This document shows positions 33,450-45,039 of a stretch of DNA of 64,000 nt, piece by piece. This DNA is from Ctena decussata (Eukaryota; Mollusca; Bivalvia; Lucinida; Lucinidae). The notes beneath the pieces were generated by a model. The model searched no databases, was not told the origin of the DNA, and was given only the letters and a program-made list of their open reading frames with translations. The position numbers were made by a program, and so were the translations under genes. The stretch lies in the NCBI GenBank assembly GCA_963989385.1, contig OZ022511.1:24298503-24362502 (forward strand). The letters run 5' to 3'. The number at the start of each line of letters is the position of its first letter. Position 1 is the stretch's first letter.

Positions 33450-33497
33450 GCCCCCGCCACAAAGTGGGGATGGGCATATAGTTTTACCCTTGTTTAC
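33450..33497 (+). repeat. Short interspersed fragment
   Basis: CCCCGCCACAAAGTGGGGAT followed by GGGCATATAGTTTTACCCTT. A related copy at 43116-43163 reads CCCCGCCTCAAAGTGGAGAA and GGGCACATAGTTTTGCAC. Confidence 0.55.
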
Positions 33498-33504
33498 TGT
33501 TGTT

Positions 33505-34250
33505 TTAGCCATATCAATTGAATTGATCATTGCCAGTCCTGCCAGTCCATTTCATTCCAGTTCATGTTTTAAGCTTTGTCATCTTTGGTTGTACAGATGT
33601 TGTGAACTTACCAATTAGTGTATTGAAAATACTCCCCTCTTGTTCGTTACTAGTATCGGTGATAACAATAGAGCCTAATATAATCAGATACTTAGAAGAC
33701 AATGTTCTATTTCTGGAGAAGGTAATATGACCGCTCTTTTATCAGTGTATAGATCCTACAATATGCCCATGCTGTTAATTGCTCTTGGTGCACTCTGTCA
33801 TTCTTCTTTTTCGTTTTTTTTTTTTTTTTTTTTACGAAACTTTTACTATTTTACTATTTTATAAGAACTACGATCTTATGACGTAGCTCCGGCAAAAATG
33901 CACATAGATGCTGGAAAATTGTTTGCCAATATTTTTGTCAACAAAAATATAAACATTTCAATACAAAGAATCGTGCACAGGAATGGAAATTGCACAGTTG
34001 ATTATCTGTTATTTGCTCCGACGTTACAATTACGTGCACGAAACAGGAATTATAGCAATCCTACATGTATAAACGTGTACATGATGTACGAAGTAAAACT
34101 CTTTCTGAATTTTTATCAGAAGATTATTTATTAGTCATGTTAATCGAGCAGATCAGGCAATTTCCTAAACATCCATGGTGGATTTTAAATTGTTACATAT
34201 TGCCAAATGAAATATATGTTAGTATGGCCTATAAATATTAAAATTAAACT
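33505..34250. other. Spacer with a poly-T run
   Basis: A run of about 20 T (around 33812-33833). Small ORFs on the plus strand carry no motif. Confidence 0.4.
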
Positions 34251-34255
34251 TCGGA

Positions 34256-34334
34256 TTGTATTTCTTTTTAAGGGCATACATTTAACTCCTGAACTTCAGG
34301 AGTTAAATGTATGCCATTCGAAAGAAATACATAT
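34256..34334. repeat. Hairpin with 21-bp perfect arms
   Basis: GGCATACATTTAACTCCTGAA meets TTCAGGAGTTAAATGTATGCC around one C (34274-34316). The stem extends outward through GTATTTCTTT / AAAGAAATAC with a few mismatches. Confidence 0.85.
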
Positions 34335-34339
34335 ATAAT

Positions 34340-35075
34340 GATATTTTACCAACGGCAACATGCTATGCTAACATTGATCGTACATATATAAGCACTTGAG
34401 GACAATAAGCCAAAGAAATAGTTTCCGATGCCCAATTCTTGAAATGAATTCCATAACAAGTTAGAATGTCACTTGCGACAACCTAATGCACCAGACGTCA
34501 ATCCAGAATGCTGATGCTCGGCGATTATGCTAATTTATTGATAATAGGATAAACTTCAATTAGCCAGCATGTTTCGAAAATAACGAAAAGTCATTTATAT
34601 TCTAATTGCATCGAAAGTAACTATCTGTCTACGATCTGATACGGTTAAAAGGACACATCACACGCTGTGACTCTAAATAGTTCCGGAAATAAGACATTTG
34701 TGCAAACAGCCAAAGACTGATGATGTAACAACCAGACAGGCCAACACTGTAAGGAAAACGTTTTAATCAAATCCGATTGCATCGATGCGGATAGATGCAT
34801 AACAGTGCTTCAACATTCTGTTGTCGCAAGTCTTTTTGTAAGCACAGAATTGCAAAGTCCAGCAAAGTATCCGAGTTGACTTGACATCTCGTACCTTGCT
34901 GAAACTTATAAATTCGCTCTTTACATTACAGAAATGTGCTGGTTCGTGAAATAACAGTCTTATCCACCCAGATGGGGACGACTGTTATTGTTTCGATTCA
35001 TACTTTCCTGGTTTTATTTCATATGCAAATAGTAGTACGCCCCGGCTCTGAAAGTTACCCAGCATCATCGTCCGA
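34340..35075. other. Spacer, nothing recognised
   Basis: No ORF or repeat recognised. Confidence 0.4.
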
Positions 35076-35077
35076 CC

Positions 35078-35887
35078 ACCCAGCAAGCATGGTTAAATGG
35101 GTCCCATATGGCCAGAACCTTGGCATAATGCCCAAATAGGACTGATGTGGGTCCCATATAGGAAATTTAACCCATGTGGGGCCCACATAGGGTCATTATT
35201 GGTTATTTTATTTTCTAAACACATAAATTTTATTGTGGTGAAAGGTAAATGTTTATAAAGGGTGCTATTTGATTTTCATGTATACTATTTCTCTTTACAA
35301 GAAAGTTTAAGTAGTTATTTATGGACCTTTATTTCCAATCATTATCAAACGGGTCCGTAAGCCCACATTTTGCCCAAATTTTACCTGAAAAATATCTAGT
35401 AATGTTTTAATTACAATCAATATACTCATTCAATTACAAAACTGATAATAAATTCAATCAAGTTTGATACTTCTTTCTCCATTTGCATCTTTACATCCTA
35501 TCTCTTACAAATGCAATAAGTTTACCAATGTAGTATGGATTTAACATCTCGAATAACTTCCCGCAAATCGCTCAGTGAGCGATGATGGGATACTTCATTT
35601 GTGCATTTCTGCACATTTGACATCTTCTACGTCTTCGTGGAAGCTATTGAAATATTCAGTAACACAAAAGTATCAGAGTCTATGTACAAAAGTGGGCTGG
35701 ACATGGGCCAAATCTGGGATGGGACCCGTATGGTTCCCATCTGTGACCCATATGGGTTTGTCCATGTAGGTCCCACATGGATCCGTGTTGCAAATCCCTT
35801 CTCAGTCCCATATGGGTTTCCCATATAGGACCCACATAGAATCCCATATGGGGCCCTTGTGGGTCCCATATTTTTTGGTGGCTTGGC
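35078..35887. mobile_element. R6-type element rich in GGGTCCCATATGG
   Basis: Two blocks (35078-35205, 35695-35885) are made of repeated GGGTCCCATATGG / CCATATGGG words in both orientations, such as GGGTCCCATATGGCC, GTGGGTCCCATATAGG and GGGCCCTTGTGGGTCCCATA. The left block starts ACCCAGCAAGCATGG. The 490 bp between them are plain A+T-rich DNA. I treat both as ends of one element, which is inference. ORFs inside are by-products. Confidence 0.5.
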
Positions 35888-35974
35888 AGTCCATCGCCAA
35901 CTTTGACATGACAGTAAGGTCTACGCTTACAAGTTTGATGTAATTTGGATATTCTACAGTGTGTCTACTTGTAC

Positions 35975-36028
35975 CTGAACGGGAGATAATCCACATGCTA
36001 AAGCTTGTGGATTATCTTCCCGTACATG
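35975..36028. repeat. Hairpin, ~17-bp arms
   Basis: CGGGAGATAATCCACA and TGTGGATTATCTTCCCG pair with one bulge around TGCTAAAGCT. Confidence 0.75.
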
Positions 36029-36304
36029 CGGACAAACTGTGCTAAAACTATTACGTCTTGGTGGGAGATATTCAAAATTTGTTTACTGAGCAGTGCTACC
36101 GAGCACAATGAGATGTACTCTGTTTAAACTGTCTCCACTAAAAATTGCAGACAGATTAAAAATCTTGAGTTGACTCGTTGCATGTGTCTGGCAAATGCTC
36201 TCGGGGAATCGTCTTTAATTATAACCAAATCACAAAATACAGGAAACTACACTCAGTTTGCCTCAGAACTTCTTCCGTTTTGTTGTAAAGCTAGCATATC
36301 CCAC

Positions 36305-36560
36305 GGGATCAGAATCAGTGTAGTTTTCAATCGAGTCGTCATTATATCCGTCGTTTATTTGTGCCAAATCAAGGTTACATAGCCAAGAGGCTTTAACGAA
36401 CAGTGAAATAAGTAAATAAATAAAAAAAATAATAAAGAAAATAAAAACTAAAATAAATAAATAACATAGAATCAGAATCAGTGTTTTATTTCATCTATGT
36501 GGCTGTTAATTATCTGTACCAAATCAATACAATATGGCCTACAGGCTAAAACGAAAAGTT
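36305..36560 (+). repeat. Tandem duplication with A-rich spacer
   Basis: ATCAGAATCAGTGTAGTTTT...TGTGCCAAATCA...AGGCTTTAACGAA is followed by an A-rich run (36403-36466). Then ATCAGAATCAGTGTTTTATT...TGTACCAAATCAA...AGGCTAAAACGAA repeats the pattern about 165 bp on. A-rich tails after each unit suggest a retroposed 3' end, possibly a SINE/LINE tail. Confidence 0.5.
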
Positions 36561-36564
36561 AAAA

Positions 36565-37100
36565 ATAATGAAAATTAAAGGCTACGATTTTCATTATACA
36601 TCTACCGCGAAAAATCTGAAACACAAAAGCTTGAAACATGCTCAGTAGCATTATTATACCAAAAATACTTCTCAGGAACAGTGTTTTGTTGATGTATACA
36701 TAAAGAAAACGTTGAAAAAATCAATGCTGTATCGGCGCTGCTTCAAAGACATGTCAGCACTGTTTCCACAATTCGTACCTAGGCACTTTGTGTTTGCTTT
36801 TAAAAGGAAGCTTCGACTGCACAGTGTAATGTAAGATGCGGCTGGGTTTGTCTCAGTATATTGTAGATTGCAGGTAAATACAACTGAGATTTTCTTGGCA
36901 TAGATAATATGTCAGTATTTCAGTAGCAATCTGAAGAGCTATTGCAGTCTCCTGCTGCTAACGTTAAGTCATCAAGAGTAGATTTGTATGCAATCTGTCA
37001 CGCTTAATATGCTGAAAGATTTCTTCTGCCAGTCAGTTAGTGTTTTTGTTAAGTCTGCCGTTCTGCCGTTCTGCAGGTTGTTTTCTAATTTTTGATTGTA
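36565..37100. other. Spacer, nothing recognised
   Basis: No ORF or repeat recognised. Confidence 0.4.
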
Positions 37101-37104
37101 GAAT

Positions 37105-37340
37105 GTATTTAAGGTGTATGGCTACGATCCATGATTTTCTGCTATTTTTACAAAGGGGCTACTCTGACTTCCTGTTGGTTTCTCTGAGAGACGAAATTCA
37201 TCTAAAATGGGGTCAACGCCTGAAGGAAAGAATTTGCTTCTAAAAGGTAAACGCCTAAAGAAACGAATTTGCTACTAGAGCAGCAAATTATTTGTGTTAA
37301 GAGTTGACTCCCATTGGGAAGAGGGACAAAATGAAAATTG
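37105..37340 (+). repeat. R4 repeat copy
   Basis: AAGGTGTATGGCTACGATCC, CTTCCTGTTGGTTTCTCTGA, AAAATGGGGTCAACGCCTGA, AAGAATTTGCTTCTAAAAGG, AGAGTTGACTCCCATTGGGA and AGAGGGACAAAATGAAAATT. One of the fuller copies; the middle AAACGAATTTGCTACTAG segment is duplicated. Confidence 0.65.
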
Positions 37341-37436
37341 GCTTTATCAAAGTAATTATGAGCAAGTTTACATCATGATTGTTTTAAGTAATTCTTGTAA
37401 TCAGTTTTGTTGTGTATTTCTTGTTTATACTGTGTG

Positions 37437-37497
37437 CTCTTACGCCACCTGTGTGTGGCCTGAGTTTTAACTGAATAAAGTTCCTGTTCTGTTAAAA
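37437..37497 (+). mobile_element. Retroelement 3' tail
   Basis: GTGTGGCCTGAGTTTTAACT then GAATAAAGTTCCTGTTCTGTT. The same words occur at 48655-48700. An AATAAA plus TTCTG repeat end suggests a non-LTR retrotransposon or its SINE partner. Confidence 0.5.
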
Positions 37498-37499
37498 AG

Positions 37500-38515
37500 T
37501 TCTGGTAAAATCGTCTCCTATAAAATTGTGCCCGTTCTTTTTATGCCTAATTTGCTGGCATGTTGATGATTGCCGTAACGTAGTTACATTCGTGTGTGTC
37601 AGATGAATATATTCACTGAAATTCGAGGGCTGTCATAAATTTGCAAATCACTATGGTCTTATTCCTTCTCGTAAGTGAAGAAAAATGTATAGAGCCAACC
37701 CTCGGAAAAAAGGCCTCCCGACATATGCAAGCAGAGAAGACAAATACAAGCCCAAATTCTTCTATACTCGGATACATCTGTAATACGGGTATCCTAGGAA
37801 ATCTACAAATAGATACAAAGTCCTGTTCAAGTTTATGGGTGTTGGAAAATGTGCAATTCGCTCATGCCTCTAAGAGACCTTTTCTAACAGCACGACTAAT
37901 CTATCTAATTGTATGGCAGCATGCTTTCATCAGGCCAAGTACACCTGTGCAAGTGAAACCCACCTGTTCGTGTAACCACATCAACGGCCGATGCCAGCCA
38001 CAACAGCCTTGTTTATCCAATATGGCCAGCATTCGTTGAGCGTTTGCAGCTTATTCATGAAGTTCTAGCAAACTCGCTGGACTCTCCTGTTAACATATAC
38101 GAACGTGTCGGTTTTCTATGCGCAGGCCCGAATTTATTTCTGTTTATCTCATGATACAGACCTTACCTGTTCACAGTCAGAAACTGAGTGGTTATATAAA
38201 CTATAAATCATCACTGAAATAAGGTTTCTTGCTGGCGTCTAGCATAACATGAAAATAGGTGTAATGATTATTCATGTCCAGTCGTACATACGTGCATTTT
38301 CTTTTTGCCCAAATCTGCCTAGGTGTAGTACACTGGATTGTATGGATTTAACATCGAAATAAAGAATTATTTTGGCAAGTTCATGTCAATGTATCATACT
38401 GCAAGGAGACTTCTTTGTGCAGTTTCTGAAATAGTTTAACGTGCATTTGCATTGAAATGGAAGGAAACCCAATCGGATTTGCATTATCCGTCGCCCGCAC
38501 GGTCAAAATGATAAT
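37500..38515. other. Spacer with a 132-codon ORF
   Basis: The plus ORF 37641-38039 has no recognisable domain, and its composition looks like chance. I do not call it a gene. Confidence 0.35.
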
Positions 38516-38518
38516 TTT

Positions 38519-38760
38519 ATGTGAACCTATTTTTATGTCTGGTGTCCCATAAGAGGGACATTGACAAAAAGTATTAACCCTTATCAGACGTCGCACAGCG
38601 CGGCGTCTGACCAGGCTTTACACTGTTTGCACGAGTTAATTTGGAATTTCTTTATAAAAGAAATGAAAAAAATAAATAAACCAGAAACCGCTTAGGATTT
38701 CAATAGGCATACACTGTAAATAGGTTAAATATATAGTTATTGGTCACTGGCTCCATCCGA
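38519..38760 (+). mobile_element. R2 element
   Basis: Stem ATCAGACGTCGC-acagc-GCGGCGTCTGACC (about 38583-38612), then AGGCTTTACACTGTTTGCAC and AAACCAGAAACCGCTTAGG. Same order as 5708-5908. Confidence 0.6.
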
Positions 38761-38970
38761 TATGTGAACTTTCCACAGACATTAATAAAACGCTTAACAG
38801 ACTTTAGCAGACTTTGGAAAATAAGACTTGATTTTCTTATGTTTGCTAAGGATGTTATATCGCCGTACTCTCTAGAGAACCCTAATGACAGCTTAAATGT
38901 GCAACGTCAGACAAAAAATCTGCCAATCCAGACTGTGAAGCCGTATGCACCCTAAGGAATCTACAAACAC

Positions 38971-39003
38971 TAAGCGAAGGCTCAGGGCTAGAGCCTTCGC
39001 TTT
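38971..39003. repeat. Hairpin, 12-bp perfect arms
   Basis: AAGCGAAGGCTC and GAGCCTTCGCTT around AGGGCTA. Just downstream, GACCAGACTTCGCAGATGCG and AAGACTGATCTG (39059-39092) look like a decayed inner piece of R1. Confidence 0.7.
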
Positions 39004-39115
39004 GTGGTCTATAAATTTCTCAGGGTGCAAAGATGATTTGCGCTAGCAGCAAATGTTTTGACCAGACTTCGCAGATGCGAAGACTGATCTGTTGCATTTG
39101 TTGTTTGCACCATAT

Positions 39116-40790
39116 TCATCTGTCACAAATTTAATGTACTTGTAAGGCACTCAGACCATTTGTCAGTAGCCATACTTAACAGCTTATGTCGTTGTTTTAG
39201 AAAATGTCGCAATTTCACCACAACGGTAACAGGAGAGCTGATTGAGACGCTCTAAACAAAAACAGAAGAGCTCAAATTATGCGCAAAACGAAGATTGGTA
39301 TTTGCAAGTCCATCGTTATAGACAACTTGGTATAATTGCAGGTTCTCAGACCACAAACGAATTGGCAGAGCAGTTAGATATATCCAACAATGTATCAAAC
39401 GTAATAACAAAAAAAAGAATAAAACAAAATGTCTTCATGTATTATTTTCATTAAAAATGTCCTTCATTTATTATTTTTTTCTTTGGAACGAGCGCTACCA
39501 GAACTTGCCAAAGAGGGAGCTAGGATATGTGTTCAGCGAAAGGAAATCCAAACTTGCCCGAGCTAAATACAACAGCAAGAGAGAAACTCAACTGATGTAG
39601 GACCTAACTTCAGAGAAACAGATAGATCGACAACTATCAAGGACATTACTGGAAATGTCTAAGAGAAGAAAAGGAGATTCAAAGCAAATGAACAGCACAT
39701 TGCTCAGAACTTTACAAAATTTATGAGAATTACAGCAATACAATTCAGAACAGTTATTAGCGCTTACATGTAGCTTTTTGAGGAAGTTTGGATTGCATTT
39801 GATGGCTCTTTTTCAAATATGTAAAATCCGATTTATTCTCAAAGTGGACTTATATACTGTGACGAGAATGCGTAACTGCGCATGCAAGGCTCGCACCTAC
39901 AACATACAGATACGAGTACTGCTAAAGTAGCCAATAAGAAGAGAAAAAGAAGAACCATGGCTGAGTGAACTTATGTTTGCTAATTGGGGTCTGAATTAAA
40001 TTTCGTGAGCATACAGTGGGCATCTATAAGCCTCCATAGAAAGTACAATATAAATTTGCTGAAGGACATGTATCCGCCGTGAAACAGGTTTTCGCGACGA
40101 CGCTAAGCTAATGGAAGCAGCAGCCTAACGGTAATTTAAATCCAGGTGGCCAGTTGTTCTATATTTATACTACATGTTATCGAAAACAGACTGTCCGACT
40201 ACTTCATCAGTGGTGAGTCACGCAGGTAAATATTTATTATGATTTATATACTATTCCGGTGCCAGAATTAGAATGTACAGGTGCTGGTTGTTGCCAGGTA
40301 TCTGCTAGCACTCATCAACCAGACAGCGCTAAAAGTTTGTAGATCAAAGATAAGTATAAGGATAGAAGGTCATAAAGTGCTAAATAAAATCCAGGAGTAT
40401 TTATATTCCCACTTCAACAGAGCAACCGATACGAGACACAAAATGTAAAAGTATGCCTGGCCCTAATACTCTTCCGTAAACACGAAATCAGGGTATCTGC
40501 ATAGATATTGACAGGGACCTGTAAATTTTATCTTTTAAACTAAACGAATTTAACTGTGTTAAACGTTAGCCTTCGCTTAATTGAATCAGGTTTAAGTGTA
40601 ATGTTCCTAAATTGGTTCTCTGTCCTGTTATATTTTTATTGTCTTGCATGTATATTTGACAAATCAATGGCTGTGCACCTTTTAAGTACTAAATACGTCT
40701 GTTAATATCTAAAAATATCTAAAATTACTCGTTTTCAAGTTTTGCCAACGTAATAATGTTATAGACACTCTAGTGCAGATTCAATAAAGC
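39116..40790. other. Spacer, nothing recognised
   Basis: The plus ORF at 39242-39454 is lysine- and asparagine-rich without a domain I recognise. No repeat recognised over most of this stretch. Confidence 0.35.
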
Positions 40791-40794
40791 AAAA

Positions 40795-40912
40795 AAGATA
40801 GGTCATGACCAGGAACCAATACAATCAGATTCCATATTCCGCCCGCAAAACCAAAAGAAAAAGGTTTAAAACAGTTTACGAAAGGCATGCACGGTAACCG
40901 ATTGAACAGGGT
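40795..40912 (+). repeat. R5 fragment
   Basis: GGAACCAATACAATCAGATT, CCGCCCGCAAAACCAAAAG and ACGAAAGGCATGCACGGTAA match the 5' part of the copy at 60920-61520. Confidence 0.55.
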
Positions 40913-40958
40913 GTCATGCAGCGACCCTGTTTAAACTGATTCATGTGTATCTCTTTTT

Positions 40959-41200
40959 TGAGCCGCGTCACACAACAAATGGTGTTGAACGGTGTTGCGA
41001 ACAGTCACAATTCAAACCAGTCGGTGGACTTGCGCAGTCTATGTACAAATTTCAATTTCGTTTCTGTAGATTTTGTAGTCTCCATAATTGATATGTGCGG
41101 GCAGCAACGGCTTCGATCAGACTGCTCGCATGCGCACGCTGGTCTGAGCTTTTGCTGTTCGCATTCTGCGCCAAGCATCCATTTTGCAAGTCGCGCCCTA
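40959..41200 (-). mobile_element. Highly diverged R1 copy 9
   Basis: Starts TGAGCCGCGTCACACAAC. Only the right half still shows the family words (CTTCGATCAGACTGCTCGC, CTGGTCTGAGC) and a CAAGTCGCGCCC end. It stands directly beside copy 10. Confidence 0.5.
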
Positions 41201-41203
41201 TTT

Positions 41204-41407
41204 TGAGACGCGACATGACAAAACCAACAAAGTGGCACGTGCGCTCAGCAAAAAGTTAGAGCAGCCGGTGCATCCGCTTAAAGAGTAGCTATGGGTCTAA
41301 GACTAGCTCCATGCGGACAGCAAAGACACTGATCATACTTGGATGTCCAGACAGAGTCTTCACTCTGCGCACATGCAACTTTGTTTGCTCTGTCGTGTCG
41401 CGGCTTA
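41204..41407 (-). mobile_element. R1 palindromic element, copy 10, shortened
   Basis: TGAGACGCGACATGACAAAA to CTGTCGTGTCGCGGCTTA, 204 bp; about 34 bp are missing from the left inner arm. Minus polarity (CTAGCTCCATGCGGACAG on the right). Confidence 0.75.
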
Positions 41408-41746
41408 CTACTATTTTCACTGACTAATAAAACTGCACTGATAAAACAATTCCTCTCTATTTCTGAATACATTATTGCAATTGATGATTGCTCTCTGCTC
41501 TGGCAGACAATTTACTTCTACCAATGTGCATTAATCAAATACCTTACGTGATGGATGTGAAATCCAACCTTTAATTTTCTTATCAATCTTGGCATTTTGA
41601 TGCCTAGTTGAGTGTATTGATATTTGTTTTCCATATCGAAGATAAAGCTAACTGTATTTGAAGTGACTTTCATATCATGCAAAACGAATTTTTATTGCTT
41701 GTCGTTCTGATTTGCTTCTTGCTAATAAAAACAGTGCCGAGTCCCG

Positions 41747-42169
41747 GAGTATGGTAGTTCAGTTTGGAACCCCAAAGCATTCTTCAAGATTAACTTGAGA
41801 AGGTGCGGCTAGATTTGCAACAGGCAATTACACCTCTGTATGACTAGCTCTCTAGAAATACTTTACTGGGAATCTCTGAAAAAGACGAGGCAAGATAGCG
41901 AACTCATAATGCTATACAAAGGCCTGAAGGGTACAGTCAGTGTATCCACAAAACACGTTGTTTCCCCACTCAGGCGCACCAGAAAGCATAATTCCCTGGC
42001 ATTTCCAACCCAATTATCTGGGACTTACATTTAAAAGTGTAGTTTCTTCCCCCATACTATTAGACAGTGGAACACTCTTGCAGACTCCCTGATTTCTGCT
42101 GCTGAGTGTGCAGAGGATTCAGTTACTAAGTTTACTTCTCTTGTAAGGACTAAGGACACGCTGCCCTGA
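41747..42169 (+). pseudogene. LINE reverse-transcriptase C-terminus, 5'-truncated and broken
   Basis: In one reading frame: EYGSSVWNP (41747-41773), then LRRCG, a TAG stop (41810-41812), MTSSLEILYWESLKK...RQDSELIMLYKGLKG, a TAA stop (42032-42034), and SFFPHTIRQWN (42041-42073) ...LVRTKDTLP followed by TGA. These match the conserved C-terminal landmarks of Jockey/CR1-type non-LTR retrotransposon ORF2 (LEYxSxVWDP, GWxSLxxRR, LxMLYKI, SFFPRTIxxWNxLP), which follow the reverse-transcriptase domain (family knowledge). No RT catalytic motif is present upstream, so the copy is 5'-truncated as usual for LINEs. Two in-frame stops with the frame kept show old decay by substitution. The 3' UTR may run to about 42330 (AACAAATAAATGAGGAC). 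Confidence 0.8.
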
Positions 42170-42334
42170 TCACAGGTTCTGGTGAATGATTGTCTATGGA
42201 CGTATCACCAGTAAACAATTTTATGCTTCTGATTCTGAACGCACACCTTCTACGTCTCCAGTCGAATACTATTAACAGAGGTGACGTACACATTCAAACT
42301 CAGCGGGTCGTAACAAATAAATGAGGACAACCGA

Positions 42335-43110
42335 ATTTGCGTCGTTTTTAGAGGGCATGTGATTTCTTCCTTGATCATTCGCTTTGTAAATAATATAAAT
42401 TATTATGTAAATGTACCTTAACAAAAGTAAGCGCGACATACGCGCTTTTCTGTAAATAATTTCCTTAGTGTCGTCAAAAGTTTGAATACAAGAGTACTAT
42501 ATTTTATTCATACTGCTCAGAAAAAATAGAGGATATTTTGACATAGATGCTAGTACCGGAAAAAAATAAAAATGGCTTGGTTGGAGTATCACTGTATATT
42601 GACAGAGCACTAATTCAGTGACAATATTCAGCTAAAGCAGAAACTGTCAAAGCAGATCACATGACCTATTGCAACACATAAAGGACATGGGCTCTACACC
42701 TCAATTTCGCATTGGCGAAAAAAAAGTTTAGACCCTTAAGTTCTGTAAATATTTAGTTACTTTTGGTAGGCTTTATTGTGTAATTTAAGGTGTACAGCCC
42801 ATGCAAATGTCACCATCGGTGAGAAAACTCACCGTACAATGAAATCGTTTACGTCTACTGGTCGTCCTCTGATAAAACAGTATGCAAAAAGTATCTGAAT
42901 CTTTTTAACTGAGGAATTAGGCGTCTGTCTGAATATAATTTGCATAAAAATAGTCATTGCTGTGCTGGATTCGAGCAATCTTGGGTGTCGACCCTTTGTC
43001 TACTTCCAATCCACTCTTAAGTCACGTGACAAGCTCAAATGTATCAATATTCATACTGAAAGTCTCTATGATTTGTTTTATTAACTGTAACAGCTTAATG
43101 TTCATATACT
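42335..43110. other. Spacer, nothing recognised
   Basis: No ORF or repeat recognised. Confidence 0.4.
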
Positions 43111-43115
43111 CTTTA

Positions 43116-43163
43116 TTCCCCCGCCTCAAAGTGGAGAAGGGCACATAGTTTTGCACTTGTTTT
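43116..43163 (+). repeat. Short interspersed fragment
   Basis: Partner of 33450-33497: CCCCGCCTCAAAGTGGAGAA, GGGCACATAGTTTTGCACTT. Confidence 0.55.
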
Positions 43164-43169
43164 TCTTAA

Positions 43170-43905
43170 TTCTGCTTTCTTTAATGTCTTATTATCCCTT
43201 ACTTTTTGTGAGCAGTATAATTGCTTATAATGACTGCTTCTATGAATTTCTGTAGAGTAGAAAATAAAAGTAAGCTTAGTTTTCTCCCGCTTTCTCCTTA
43301 ACAGACTGCAAAAGCTTGAATGTTTTTTTAATTCTTAAGAAATACACGTTAGCGCAGTGCCAAACAATTCCTGTCTGTTGGGTATGTTTTCTCATAATGC
43401 AAGATAGTGATATATATCAGACTGTAATTAAAGTAATTCGTATGATGCACTAACAAGGTGGAATATAATGATTATTTTTCTCGTGGTCCTTTCAGCCGTA
43501 TATGAGGTTACTGATACTAAATAGACAATAATAGAGTTAAGAGAACCGTGGCTAAGGAAACTTATGTTTTCAATATTGCCGCTGATGCACAAACGTTAGG
43601 CATTTCTAGGCTTTCACAGCAAGTATGCATTACATTTTATTGCTTTCCTATTATCTGATTATATCTCAACTGAAGAGTAAGATTAAATTATAAGCTAATG
43701 CATTGCAATAAATGAAATAAAATACTATTTCGCATGTAATGACAGTCATTTAGATATGAACAAACTTCATTTTCAACAATATCAATACAATCAACTTGGC
43801 ATCAAATGGGAGGATTTATATGACAATTAAAGATTGAGTACACAATCCATCTTCTTGTGTGTTTGATTAATGCAGAAACGGAGAAAGTAACATGTCGGGT
43901 GGTGC
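43170..43905. other. Spacer, nothing recognised
   Basis: No ORF or repeat recognised. Confidence 0.4.
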
Positions 43906-43911
43906 AGAGGG

Positions 43912-44150
43912 GGATAGTGACTTTTTGTGAATTCCTGATTTCTTCCCCGGAGGACGAACCCTTCACAAAAGGGGTCTACTCTGGAAGGGTAGAATTTGCT
44001 TCTAGAAAAGAGAATTGAGGTAAAAACAAAAATGTACTCGTTCAAGTTAATGTTGTCTTCTCTCAGTCCCGGATCCAAACCACCACGTACTGGTGGGGCT
44101 GTCTATAACTGGTGGGGATGGGAGGTGCCGGGATGTGTGTGCGCGCGTGG
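43912..44150. repeat. R4 fragment followed by GC-rich fragment
   Basis: GTGACTTTTTGTGAATTCCT, AAGGGGTCTACTCTGGAAGG and TAGAATTTGCTTCTAGAAAA are R4 words. At 44066 CAGTCCCGGATCC and the following GGTGGGGCTG, GGTGGGGATGGGAGGTG match the end motif of 10559-10948. Confidence 0.45.
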
Positions 44151-44439
44151 AAAGTAATAACTATAACATGTTATTGTAAGCCGAAGCTGTTCTTAAAGCG
44201 ATCATTTCCATGAAATGTACATGTATGTTGGCAGCCCCCTAAATTCAGCCAGTTTCGAAAACGTGACTCATTAGCATGTCTGAAAGGGAAAACCCGTCAT
44301 ACTGCAATATTTACAATGTTGCTAACGAAAACGGACGGTATTGTGGAAAATTTACGGATATGAAACGCATTTAATACCAGCGTTCTTTTCTTATGAGGAG
44401 GAATCGCCGTCGACTACTAAGCGAGGTTGTTTTCAAAAG

Positions 44440-44677
44440 TGAGCCGCGACACGACAAAACCAACTATGTGGTTGTGCGCCCAGCGCAGACTCACATCAGC
44501 CTGGGCATCCGCCCAGTCTGATCAGAGTCTTCGCTGTCCGCATGGAGGTAGCTTAGACCCGTAGCTACCCTTTAAGCGCTTAGCGAAGAGTCTGGTCATA
44601 CTGGGCCGATGTCACGGCTGATCTGAGTCTGCGCTGGGCGCACAACCACATTGTTGGTTTTCTCGTGTCGCGGCTCA
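44440..44677 (+). mobile_element. R1 238-bp palindromic element, copy 11
   Basis: TGAGCCGCGACACGACAAAA to GTTTTCTCGTGTCGCGGCTCA, 238 bp. Plus polarity (GTCCGCATGGAGGTAGCTTA on the left). Among the best preserved; no target duplication at the edges. Confidence 0.88.
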
Positions 44678-45039
44678 AGTCGAAACTGTTACAAGGCGTG
44701 TGAGACTTTAACATGTTTAAGTTCGGTTACTGCCAGATAAGTTGCTGGATATGGGACATTACATGGTGCTTTCTTGAAACGGCCTTATAACTCTTTTATT
44801 TTTAAGAAAACGTTATAAAATTGTATTGTTGTAGCAAAGTGATACTCTTTTAAACCGGTGAAGATTTTTTTAAATAAATTAATCAGGAAGACACGCCATT
44901 ATGATGTGAAATACATTAATGACATAAGGTTTTCTCGACCGCACTGTTGAAACAGACAAAATGGCATTTAATAATGAAGATGACCATAGTTTCAGAAAGT
45001 TCTCAAATTTAAAGAGTAACTACACTTCAGGAACTGACT

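Noticed and set aside
37641..38039. 132-codon ORF, longest outside repeats apart from the receptor
   Set aside because: Composition and lack of any hydrophobic, catalytic or binding pattern look like chance.
39242..39454. 70-codon ORF resembling a DNA-binding fragment
   Set aside because: Lysine/asparagine-rich with no real helix-turn-helix spacing; no homologous copy in the window.
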